From the NCBI GenBank assembly GCA_027040585.1, contig JALULU010000409.1:1-5595 (forward strand): DNA of 5,595 nt, written 5' to 3'. Below the pieces are notes generated by a model that saw only the letters and a program-made list of their open reading frames with translations, made no database searches and was not told the DNA's origin. This document shows, in pieces, positions 1 through 5,595 of the stretch (the first letter of the stretch is position 1; each line of letters starts with the position of its first letter). A program made the position numbers and the translations under genes. The DNA is from Acidobacteriota bacterium. Lineage in GTDB: Bacteria; Acidobacteriota; JAAYUB01; JAMOQF01.

Positions 1-1
1 C

Positions 2-1309
2 GCAATGACAACAGAAATAAAAACAATTTTAAAATTTATTGAAAAGGTAAAAAGAAGTTTTAACATCTTTACAATCATTGGTGGCCCTCATCCAACATTT
101 TTCCCGGAATTTTTTAGCAACGAAAAGGATGTAGAACTAATATTCATCGGTGAATCTGAAATTAGCTTTCCAGAGTTCCTTAGGGTTTACGAAAAAGACA
201 AAAATTTTAGTAAACTTAAAGGTGTCTGGTATAGAGAAAATGAAAAAGTTATAAAAACATCCCCTGCACCACTTGTTGAGGACCTTGATACACTTCCCTT
301 TGCGGATAGGGAACTTATGATTAAAGGTGACCCTCTTTTAAAAAACTCAAGAGCAAGGTTTTTTTTTGCTTCAAGGGGTTGCCCAAATAGATGTACTTAT
401 TGTTTTAATCATAAATTTAATGAAATGTTTAGGAAATATGGAAAGCTCTACAGAAGAAGAACCCCTGAAAATCTCATAGATGAAATGATATTTGTAAAAG
501 AAAATTTTGGAATGAATTTTGTATATATTGATGATGACATTTTTACAATGTGTTCATATGAATGGCTTGAAAAATTTGAGAAACTCTATAAAAGGGAAAT
601 AAATCTTCCATTTATGTGTAATACTCACATCAACTTTATTGATGAAAAAAAGATAAAAATTTTAAAGGAAGCAGGATGCAAGGTGATTTGCTTTGGCATC
701 GAGTGTGGCGATGAAAAAGCAAGAAAAGAAATTTTAAAAAGAAATATATCAGATGAAAAAATAATTGAAATAAGTAAATTGCTAAAAAAATATAAAATCA
801 AGTTTCTAACTCAAAATATTTTACTCTTACCTGTTAAAAATCCAATGGAAATTGATTTTAAAACATTAGATTTAAACATTAAATGTAAACCGGATCTCGC
901 AATATCACAAATATTTTACCCTCTTCCAAAAACAGAACTCACAGAATATGCCATAAAAAATGGATTTTTTAATCCTGAAAAAGCAATTATGCCCGAAAGG
1001 ACCAATTCCTTTTCGGCCCTAAATTTTCCGGATAAAAGGGAAAAGAAAAGATGTGAAAGACTTCATAAGCTCTTTGGTATAACAGTAAAATTTCCAGTAT
1101 TAAGACCTATAATTCCCCTTTTAATAAAATTACCGCTAACCTGGTTTTATTCAGTTATATATGTTGTTTTATATGGAACATTTTTTAAATTAAAAGTTGA
1201 AAATCCCAAAAAAGGTTTAAAAGAAATATTATTTTACTTAAAAAGCTTTTTAAACTCACTGGAAACCTTTATAAAATCACCTATAAAGAGAAAGGAAGAC
1301 AATTTATGA
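2..1309 (+). CDS. B12-binding domain/radical SAM protein, 5' end missing
   Basis: This is a cobalamin-binding radical SAM enzyme of the BchE/class B methylase type; its substrate cannot be told from sequence. Numbering from the first visible Met (position 5), IGGPHP at residues 25-30 and GESE at 49-52 are typical of the second half of a B12-binding domain. The [4Fe-4S]/SAM motif CxxxCxxC is C126, C130 and C133 (RGCPNRCTYC), followed by YIDDD at 174-178 and a GxExG-like SAM-contact motif written GIECGDE at 231-237. The reading frame is open to the left edge, and the usual start of the B12 domain (with any DxHxxG motif) is absent, so the Met at position 5 is very probably internal. Residues about 363-395 are strongly hydrophobic with interspersed Pro and Lys, suggesting a membrane-associated tail. 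The TGA stop overlaps the next gene's ATG. Class is certain; the reaction (methylation, cyclisation or other) is unknown. Confidence 0.9.
   Translation, partial: AMTTEIKTILKFIEKVKRSFNIFTIIGGPHPTFFPEFFSNEKDVELIFIGESEISFPEFLRVYEKDKNFSKLKGVWYRENEKVIKTSPAPLVEDLDTLPFADRELMIKGDPLLKNSRARFFFASRGCPNRCTYCFNHKFNEMFRKYGKLYRRRTPENLIDEMIFVKENFGMNFVYIDDDIFTMCSYEWLEKFEKLYKREINLPFMCNTHINFIDEKKIKILKEAGCKVICFGIECGDEKARKEILKRNISDEKIIEISKLLKKYKIKFLTQNILLLPVKNPMEIDFKTLDLNIKCKPDLAISQIFYPLPKTELTEYAIKNGFFNPEKAIMPERTNSFSALNFPDKREKKRCERLHKLFGITVKFPVLRPIIPLLIKLPLTWFYSVIYVVLYGTFFKLKVENPKKGLKEILFYLKSFLNSLETFIKSPIKRKEDNL
1294..1309 (+). promoter_or_regulatory. Ribosome binding site and ATGA stop/start overlap coupling the first two genes
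   Basis: GGAAG at 1294-1298 lies 7 bases before ATG at 1306-1308. That ATG overlaps the TGA stop of the radical SAM gene (1307-1309). The arrangement fixes the start of the PHP gene and is the classic layout for translational coupling. No promoter-like gap separates the two genes. Confidence 0.7.
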
Positions 1310-2199
1310 GATATTTTGGAGATTTACACAACCATACATATTTTTCTGACGGGAAGCTCTCTCCATATCAGGTGCTTTCAACATATTCAAGATTAAACTA
1401 TAAGTTGATATCCATTACTGACCACGATCTTCTTGATGGATATTTTGAAGCGTGTAAATTTAGAAATTTCACATCAAGAATAATACTTATCCCTGGATGT
1501 GAACTTACAATATCTTTTATAAATGGAGAAAAAAAATTCTCAATTCATGTGCTTTTATATTTTAAAAAGGATGAAGTATTTAAAGAGGAATTTATAGACG
1601 ACTTTAACCGTTTAACAGAGCTTGGAAGAGGAAAAGATTTGCTTAAAAGAAGAATATCAAATTTAAAAAAATACTTTAACAAAGATCTTGCAAATATAAG
1701 CGAAAAAGATTTTTTAAAATTAAAAGGGGTTATAACAAGGAGGCATATTTTTGAAGTTCTTACAAAAAATGGAATTGAAAATGAAAAAGCCAGAAAAATA
1801 TTAGCAAACAGTTCTCCCGCTTACATTCCTTCAGGAGTTCCCCTTGAAGATGCAGTTAAGTTTTTAAAAAAATACAAAATGATAAAAATAATGGCGCATC
1901 CGGCAGTAGGTTCTTCTGACAACGATGTTTACGAAAAAGATGTATATCCGCCAATTGAAGATGTTATACCAATAATTGAAAATTTTTGTGATCTTAGAAT
2001 TTTGGATGGATTAGAAGTTTTTTATCCAGCACACAGCAAAGAACAAACTAAATTGCTTATAGACCTTGGAAATAAATTAAATATTAATATATTCACAGGT
2101 GGATCTGACTGCCACGATTTTACAAGAAGACCCCCAGCAAAGTGTGGAATGGATTTAGAAACTGTAGAAAAATTTTTAAATGTATATAGAAATTTATAA
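1306..2199 (+). CDS. PHP-domain metal-dependent phosphoesterase (TrpH/YciV-like)
   Basis: This is a PHP-fold phosphoesterase of the COG0613 (TrpH/YciV) type, 297 aa, close to the usual family length. The family uses a three-metal site to hydrolyse phosphate esters; characterised members act on 3',5'-nucleoside bisphosphates or short RNA 5' ends. The full set of expected ligand motifs is visible: DLHNHT at 6-11 (H8, H10), SDG at 14-16 (D15), TDHD at 38-41 (H40), E66 in PGCE, H81, AHPAVG with H198, and GGSDCHD at 265-271 (D268, H270). The typical inserted helical region lies between H81 and H198 and includes RRHIFE (H147) and YIPSGVP. The metal site therefore looks intact and the enzyme active. 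The start is fixed by GGAAG upstream and by DLHNHT lying at the very N-terminus, as usual. No signal peptide, so cytoplasmic. Coupling to the radical SAM gene suggests a shared pathway, so the substrate may be a phosphorylated intermediate rather than a nucleotide; that is inference. Confidence 0.9.
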   Translation: MRYFGDLHNHTYFSDGKLSPYQVLSTYSRLNYKLISITDHDLLDGYFEACKFRNFTSRIILIPGCELTISFINGEKKFSIHVLLYFKKDEVFKEEFIDDFNRLTELGRGKDLLKRRISNLKKYFNKDLANISEKDFLKLKGVITRRHIFEVLTKNGIENEKARKILANSSPAYIPSGVPLEDAVKFLKKYKMIKIMAHPAVGSSDNDVYEKDVYPPIEDVIPIIENFCDLRILDGLEVFYPAHSKEQTKLLIDLGNKLNINIFTGGSDCHDFTRRPPAKCGMDLETVEKFLNVYRNL

Positions 2200-2206
2200 A
2201 TTCTAT

Positions 2207-2234
2207 TTGGTTACTCTCTTTAGTCTGGTAAAAT
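2207..2234 (+). promoter_or_regulatory. Putative sigma-70-type promoter of the lipoprotein gene
   Basis: TTGGTT (2207-2212), a 16-bp spacer and TAAAAT (2229-2234) preceded by TG one base away (TGGTAAAAT), which is an extended -10. The -35 box is weak. Exactly 30 bp separate the -10 from the lipoprotein ATG, and the same spacing recurs upstream of butyrate kinase. A run of eight T lies at 2234-2241, near the expected transcription start. In AT-rich DNA such matches arise by chance, so the support comes mainly from the repeated architecture. Confidence 0.5.
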
Positions 2235-2264
2235 TTTTTTTACAAATAAAATAATGGAGGAAAG

Positions 2265-3587
2265 ATGAAATTAAAAAAAGAATTTACATTATTGCTTCTC
2301 ATATTATTTACTATTTCTTTTTTTTCCTGTAAAAAAGAAAAGAAATCACTGCACTTTAACAAAAATATTGAAATTGTCCTTGGTGTTTTTCCCACACAAG
2401 ACCTAAAAAAAATATCCAGAGATGATTTAAAAAATTTGCTCAATGATCCAGAATTGCCAAAAGATATTAAGGATTTTATTGAAAAAAATATACTCAATGG
2501 AAACTCCTTAAAAGTTGAATTAAAGGGACCAGAGGAAATTCCATTTCCAAACGTAAGTTATGTTAAAACCTTTGGATTTGGATTCTCCGATGAAGATGCA
2601 GTTGAATGCGCCTCAGCAGGCAGTCTGATATTGCTTACATTTAGATCCCCTGCTCAAAACATTTTTAAAAAGAATCTTGGAATGATGTGGATAAGTTATT
2701 TATTATCAAAGAAATTTGACGGATACATATATGACCTTGAATCAAAGGAACTTTTTACAAAAAAATATTTTTCAAATTTTAATTTGAAGGAAAATTTTAA
2801 AGATTTGAGAATTCACATTCTGGTTCAAAAATATCCATACACACCTGGCTCATACAGGATAGTAACTTTGGGTATGGCAAAATTTGGGTGTCCAGATATA
2901 GAGATAAAAGATTTTAAGACAACAGCATCTATAAGTTTAGAAAGACTCTGTTATGGCATTTGCAAAAAACTGATTGACATAAGGAAAAAGAAAGAACAAC
3001 CTTTACCTTTCCCTAAAAATCTCTCTTTAAAAGTTAAGGAAATTTTTGAAGCCACTAACCAGCTTAATGGAAAAGGTGAACAATTGGAACAGATTGTAAA
3101 AATTTCTTTAAAGCCTGGAGAATATGAGAGCGGAGACAGCCAAAAAAACATTGTTAGAATATACCCCCCCCGGAATATGAGTATGGAAAAATGGTGTGAC
3201 GACGTTTCAGGGAAGGTAGCAGGTTTTATTATCAAAAGGAAGTATGATGTGAATGAGGCTTTCTTAAAAAAAGTTTATGAAGAAGCACAAAAAAATCTAC
3301 CTCAATTTGAAAATTACTACAAAAACAGAAATCCAAAAGATTCATTTTTTGCTAAAATCTCAATAAAATGCAAAAATATCGAAGAATTAATATGGCTAAA
3401 AGTCATAGGGAAGAAAGGTGAAAACTACATTGGAGCTGCTCAAGGTGATGCCGCTGGTTGCAACAATATAACCGCTGGCACAATACTTAGATTTAAACCT
3501 AAATCAATTAGAGACTGGATTGTAGCATTAAAAAATGGTAAGGTTATTGGAAATTTTACAGCAAAGTTAAAAAAAAGCAATAAGTGA
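2265..3587 (+). CDS. Predicted lipoprotein with C-terminal DUF2314-like domain
   Basis: Function unknown. The N-terminus is a lipoprotein signal: MKLKK, a hydrophobic core at about 7-20, then FFS-C22 followed by KKEKK. The lipobox has Phe at -3, which is not canonical. Lys rather than Asp at +2 would favour the outer membrane if the cell is Gram-negative. Residues about 35-240 form a mixed domain I cannot name, with landmarks at 104-125 and LGMAKFGCPD at 202-211. Residues about 353-436 resemble DUF2314 (the E. coli YegJ domain): EELIWLKV (373-380), G385 and YIG before a G-rich turn, AGT near 404-406, IRDW at 415-418, then NGKVIGNFT (424-432). Seven cysteines follow C22, including C229 and C233. 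The start is fixed by GGAGG at 2256-2260, four bases before ATG. The gene ends in tandem stops TGA TGA (3585-3590). It has its own putative promoter and contains a C8 tract at 3164-3171. The lipoprotein call is good; the DUF2314 call is from motif memory and moderately sure. Confidence 0.8.
   Translation: MKLKKEFTLLLLILFTISFFSCKKEKKSLHFNKNIEIVLGVFPTQDLKKISRDDLKNLLNDPELPKDIKDFIEKNILNGNSLKVELKGPEEIPFPNVSYVKTFGFGFSDEDAVECASAGSLILLTFRSPAQNIFKKNLGMMWISYLLSKKFDGYIYDLESKELFTKKYFSNFNLKENFKDLRIHILVQKYPYTPGSYRIVTLGMAKFGCPDIEIKDFKTTASISLERLCYGICKKLIDIRKKKEQPLPFPKNLSLKVKEIFEATNQLNGKGEQLEQIVKISLKPGEYESGDSQKNIVRIYPPRNMSMEKWCDDVSGKVAGFIIKRKYDVNEAFLKKVYEEAQKNLPQFENYYKNRNPKDSFFAKISIKCKNIEELIWLKVIGKKGENYIGAAQGDAAGCNNITAGTILRFKPKSIRDWIVALKNGKVIGNFTAKLKKSNK
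3164..3171 (+). repeat. Homopolymer tract of eight C inside the lipoprotein gene
   Basis: Eight consecutive C residues, followed by GG, encode the end of Tyr300 through Pro301, Pro302 and the start of Arg303. The surrounding DNA is very AT-rich, and I see no other C or G run of this length in the window. Loss of one C gives a TGA at once (bases 3178-3180); gain of one C gives a TGA at 3197-3199. Either slip would remove the DUF2314-like C-terminal domain. It could be a phase-variable switch or merely a chance run; a sequencing error in length is also possible, although the present length keeps the frame open. Confidence 0.85.
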
Positions 3588-3604
3588 TGAATTAAGTGTA
3601 AAAC

Positions 3605-3632
3605 TTGATTTATTTCACTTTTATTGTAAAAT
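3605..3632 (+). promoter_or_regulatory. Putative sigma-70-type promoter of the buk-ptb operon
   Basis: TTGATT (3605-3610), a 16-bp spacer and TAAAAT (3627-3632), lying in the 75-bp gap between the lipoprotein stop and butyrate kinase. The -35 matches the consensus at its first four bases. The -10 ends 30 bp before the buk ATG, predicting a 5' leader of roughly 20-25 bases. Spacer length, -10 sequence and distance to ATG equal those upstream of the lipoprotein gene. I see no operator palindrome or riboswitch, and the leader is too short to hold one. Confidence 0.55.
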
Positions 3633-3652
3633 TTAATTTAAATAGTAATTCT

Positions 3653-3665
3653 GGCGGTTGATATG
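3653..3665 (+). promoter_or_regulatory. Weak ribosome binding site of butyrate kinase
   Basis: TGGCGG at 3652-3657 lies 5 bases before ATG at 3663. It is one substitution away from the TGGAGG used by the lipoprotein and ptb genes. It is the only Shine-Dalgarno-like sequence here and supports this start. The next in-frame Met (M11) falls inside the NPGSTSTK phosphate-binding motif and cannot be the start. Confidence 0.5.
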
Positions 3666-4754
3666 AATGAAAAGAAATATAAAATTTTGGTTATGAATCC
3701 CGGTTCTACTTCCACAAAAATAGCATATTATGAAAATGAGGACGAAATTTTTTCAGAGACAATAAGACACTCAACAGAAGAAATAAATCAATTTACCAAG
3801 ATATGTGATCAGTTCTATTTTAGATACAGAAATGTTATCTCCTTTTTAAAAGAAAAGAAGATTGAGATAGAGGAACTTGATAGTATTGTTGCACGTGGTG
3901 GGCTTACAATGCCTGTACCAGGGGGCACCTACCTTGTAAATGAACCCATGTTAGACCATCTTCGTAAATGTGTGATGGGAGCACATGCATCAAATTTAGG
4001 GGCTATACTCGCCCATGAACTTGCAAAGCCCTATGGAATTCCCTGTTATATTGTAGATCCAGTTGTTGTGGATGAAATGGAAGAGATTGCCAGATTTTCA
4101 GGACTTAGGGCACTTCCAAGAAAAAGTATTTTTCATGCACTAAACCACAAAGCAGTGGCAAGAAAAGTCGCAAAGGAAATAGGTGGAAAATATGAAGATT
4201 TTAACTTCATTGTTGCACACTTAGGTGGTGGTATTACAATAGGTATACATAAAAAGGGGAAAGTTGTAGATGTAAATAATGGTTTAGATGGAGAAGGTCC
4301 TTTTTCACCAGAGAGATCAGGTACTCTACCAGTGGGGGATTTGGTTAGAGCATGCTTTAGCGGAAAATACTCACTTGAATATATTCTAAAGAAAATAAAA
4401 GGGAAAGGGGGCATTGTTGACTATCTCGGTACCAATAATATGATGAAAGTTTCTGAAGAAATAAAAAAGGGAAATGAAGAATGGAAAATTGTCTATGAAG
4501 CCATGGCTTATCAGGTGGCAAAGTGTATTGGCGCCATGGCAACAGTGGTAAATGGTAAAGTTGATAAAATCATTCTTACAGGTGGAATAGCATATGATAA
4601 AATGTTTGTAAATTGGATAGTAGATAGGGTAAAATTTATAGCACCTGTTATAATATACCCTGGTGAAGAGGAAATGAGAGCATTAATGGAAGGAGCACTT
4701 AGAGTTCTTAAAGGAGAAGAAAAGCCAAAAATTTATGGCTATTTCTGGAGGTAA
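3663..4754 (+). CDS. buk: Butyrate kinase
   Basis: Cytoplasmic acyl kinase that converts butyryl phosphate and ADP to butyrate and ATP (reversibly), the ATP-yielding last step of butyrate or branched-chain acid fermentation. It belongs to the acetate kinase/ASKHA fold. At 363 aa it matches the usual length of about 355. Visible signatures: NPGSTSTK at 12-19 (N-terminal phosphate-binding loop), VARGG at 76-80, VPGGTY at 85-90, GAHASNLGAILAHE at 106-119, DPVVVDEM at 132-139, HALNHKAVAR at 158-167, HLGGGI at 186-191, DGEGPFSPERSG at 209-220, TGGIAY at 306-311 and PGEEEM at 333-338. These favour butyrate kinase over acetate kinase. The last sense codons (TGG AGG) double as part of the Shine-Dalgarno of the next gene, so translation is probably coupled to ptb. 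Isobutyrate, isovalerate or 2-methylbutyrate kinase activity is possible; family members are often broad and sequence does not separate them. Confidence 0.96.
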   Translation: MNEKKYKILVMNPGSTSTKIAYYENEDEIFSETIRHSTEEINQFTKICDQFYFRYRNVISFLKEKKIEIEELDSIVARGGLTMPVPGGTYLVNEPMLDHLRKCVMGAHASNLGAILAHELAKPYGIPCYIVDPVVVDEMEEIARFSGLRALPRKSIFHALNHKAVARKVAKEIGGKYEDFNFIVAHLGGGITIGIHKKGKVVDVNNGLDGEGPFSPERSGTLPVGDLVRACFSGKYSLEYILKKIKGKGGIVDYLGTNNMMKVSEEIKKGNEEWKIVYEAMAYQVAKCIGAMATVVNGKVDKIILTGGIAYDKMFVNWIVDRVKFIAPVIIYPGEEEMRALMEGALRVLKGEEKPKIYGYFWR

Positions 4755-4759
4755 TAATG
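4747..4759 (+). promoter_or_regulatory. Ribosome binding site of ptb, embedded in the end of buk
   Basis: GGAGG at 4747-4751 lies 5 bases before ATG at 4757. It is formed by the last two sense codons of buk (Trp-Arg, TGG AGG) next to its TAA stop at 4752-4754. The two genes are therefore almost certainly co-transcribed, and ribosomes ending buk can reinitiate on ptb. Confidence 0.8.
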
Positions 4760-5595
4760 ATAAAAAATTTTAACGAACTTGTTGACAATGTTAAAAATAG
4801 TGAAACCAAAACAATTGCTGTCGCTTTTGCTCATGATAGAGACGTTATTGAAGCCATAGAAAAAGCAAGAAAAGAAAATATTGTAAATGGTATTTTGATT
4901 GGCCCTAAAGAAAAAATTAAAAACATCCTCTATGAAATCCAAATAGAATATGATAATTATGAGATTATTGACATAAGTGATGAAAAAGAATCGGTTTATA
5001 AAGCTATAGAACTAATTAGAGAAAATAAAGCAAATGTTCTTATGAAGGGGCTTTGTTCCACAGCCACACTGCTTAAAGCTGTTTTAGATAAAGAAAATGG
5101 GTTGAGATCAGAAAATTTACTTTCACATCTTGCCGCCTTTGAGGTCCCAACATATCACAAGTTGATTTTAATGAGTGACGCTGCAATGAATATTGCCCCA
5201 AATTTAACGCAGAAAGTAGATATTTTAAAAAATAGTTTAAAAATTGCTCATAAACTTGGTATTGAAATACCTAAAGTGGCTTTAATTGCTGCTGTTGAAA
5301 AGGTAAATCCAGAAAATATGCCATGTACTTTAGATGCCGCTGCAATAACGATGATGAATAAAAGGGGGCAAATTAAAAACTGTATTGTGGATGGTCCACT
5401 TGCTGTTGACAACGCCTTTTCTAAAAAATCCTGCGAAGTTAAAGGTATAAAAAGTGAAGTAGGGGGAGATGCAGATATTGCAATAGTCCCGGAAATAGAA
5501 ACGGGGAATTGCTTTTATAAAATTTTAAGCTATCTTGCAGGCGCAAAAACAGCGGGGATTATCGTAGGAGCAAAATCCCCAATAGTTTTAACATC
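4757..5595 (+). CDS. ptb: Phosphate butyryltransferase, 3' end missing
   Basis: Cytoplasmic phosphotransacylase converting butyryl-CoA and phosphate to butyryl phosphate and CoA, which feeds butyrate kinase. The frame is open from ATG at 4757 to the window edge (279 complete codons plus two bases). The family is about 300 aa, so roughly 20-25 C-terminal residues are missing. Signatures of the Pta/Ptb fold: AFAHD at 23-27, ILIGP at 46-50, VLMKGLCSTATLLKAVLD at 94-111 with GLR at 115-117, SHLAAFE at 123-129, LMSDAAMNIAP at 138-148, TQKVDIL at 151-157, DGPLAVDNAFS at 212-222, GDADIAIVPEIETGN at 237-251, and GAKSPIVLT at 271-279, where the catalytic-domain end normally continues as a Ser-Arg-Ala-type stretch. 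The short length, the PEIETGN motif and the neighbour buk favour Ptb over phosphate acetyltransferase. Branched-chain acyl-CoA use is equally plausible. Confidence 0.95.
   Translation, partial: MIKNFNELVDNVKNSETKTIAVAFAHDRDVIEAIEKARKENIVNGILIGPKEKIKNILYEIQIEYDNYEIIDISDEKESVYKAIELIRENKANVLMKGLCSTATLLKAVLDKENGLRSENLLSHLAAFEVPTYHKLILMSDAAMNIAPNLTQKVDILKNSLKIAHKLGIEIPKVALIAAVEKVNPENMPCTLDAAAITMMNKRGQIKNCIVDGPLAVDNAFSKKSCEVKGIKSEVGGDADIAIVPEIETGNCFYKILSYLAGAKTAGIIVGAKSPIVLT

Noticed and set aside
5..7. ATG at position 5 as the true start of the radical SAM gene.
   Set aside because: The frame is open to the left edge, and this Met sits in mid B12-binding domain, just before IGGPHP, so the real start lies outside the window.
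359..367. Run of nine T just before the CxxxCxxC motif of the radical SAM gene as a second slippage switch.
   Set aside because: It encodes Phe-Phe-Phe in an AT-rich gene where long A and T runs are common elsewhere, unlike the C8 tract.
2186..2206. Inverted repeat ATAGAA/TTCTAT around the PHP stop codon, also readable as the 12-bp palindrome AATTTATAAATT, as a possible terminator or operator.
   Set aside because: The stem is short and almost wholly A/T, and no T-tract follows directly. In DNA this AT-rich such symmetry is expected by chance.
2240..3235. Minus-strand open frames opposite the lipoprotein gene (2240-2497 and 2951-3235).
   Set aside because: Antisense shadows of the coding frame with no recognisable domain; their Phe/Ser-rich composition comes from complementing Lys/Glu codons.
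3594..3620. AAGTG and CACTT arms after the lipoprotein gene as a terminator hairpin.
   Set aside because: Only five base pairs around a 17-base loop that would overlap the putative -35 box. Too weak to support termination.
4133..4542. Open frames on the minus strand opposite butyrate kinase (4133-4414 and 4357-4542).
   Set aside because: They lie wholly inside a strongly recognised gene, are rich in Pro, Phe and Ser as antisense frames of Lys/Glu/Gly-rich genes are, and show no family motif.
4739..4942. Minus-strand open frame across the buk-ptb junction.
   Set aside because: It covers the start of ptb, whose protein is recognised over its full visible length; Asn/Phe/Tyr-rich with no motif.

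Overview
The window carries five genes, all on the + strand, in an AT-rich, purine-rich sequence. Lysine is mostly AAA, arginine mostly AGA and isoleucine often ATA. Shine-Dalgarno sites are bacterial (GGAGG type) and there is one lipoprotein signal peptide. This fits a low-GC anaerobic bacterium: a B12/radical-SAM enzyme and a butyrate kinase/phosphate butyryltransferase pair are typical of strict anaerobes. I cannot assign a phylum from the sequence alone. The butyrate gene order (kinase first) differs from the classic clostridial ptb-buk order.

Layout. (1) Positions 2-1309 hold a B12-binding/radical SAM protein cut off at its 5' end by the window edge. (2) Positions 1306-2199 hold a PHP-domain metallophosphoesterase that overlaps gene 1 by ATGA, so the two are probably one translationally coupled operon. 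(3) After a 65-bp gap with a promoter-like sequence, positions 2265-3587 hold a predicted lipoprotein with a C-terminal DUF2314-like domain. It contains a tract of eight C residues that is striking in this AT-rich DNA. (4) After a 75-bp gap with a second promoter-like sequence, positions 3663-4754 hold butyrate kinase. (5) Two bases after its stop codon, at 4757, phosphate butyryltransferase begins and runs off the 3' edge, lacking roughly its last 20-25 residues.

How the genes work together. Genes 4 and 5 encode the two steps that convert butyryl-CoA (or branched-chain acyl-CoA) into free acid and ATP by substrate-level phosphorylation. Genes 1 and 2 look like a separate unit of unknown pathway: a radical SAM modifying enzyme with a hydrophobic C-terminal stretch, and a small-molecule or nucleotide phosphoesterase. 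The lipoprotein appears to be its own unit. The regions upstream of the lipoprotein and of butyrate kinase share one architecture, TTG(G/A)TT-16 bp-TAAAAT-30 bp-ATG, which supports both as promoters. There is no gene-free stretch over 300 bases. I see no RNA gene, CRISPR array, insertion sequence or convincing intrinsic terminator.
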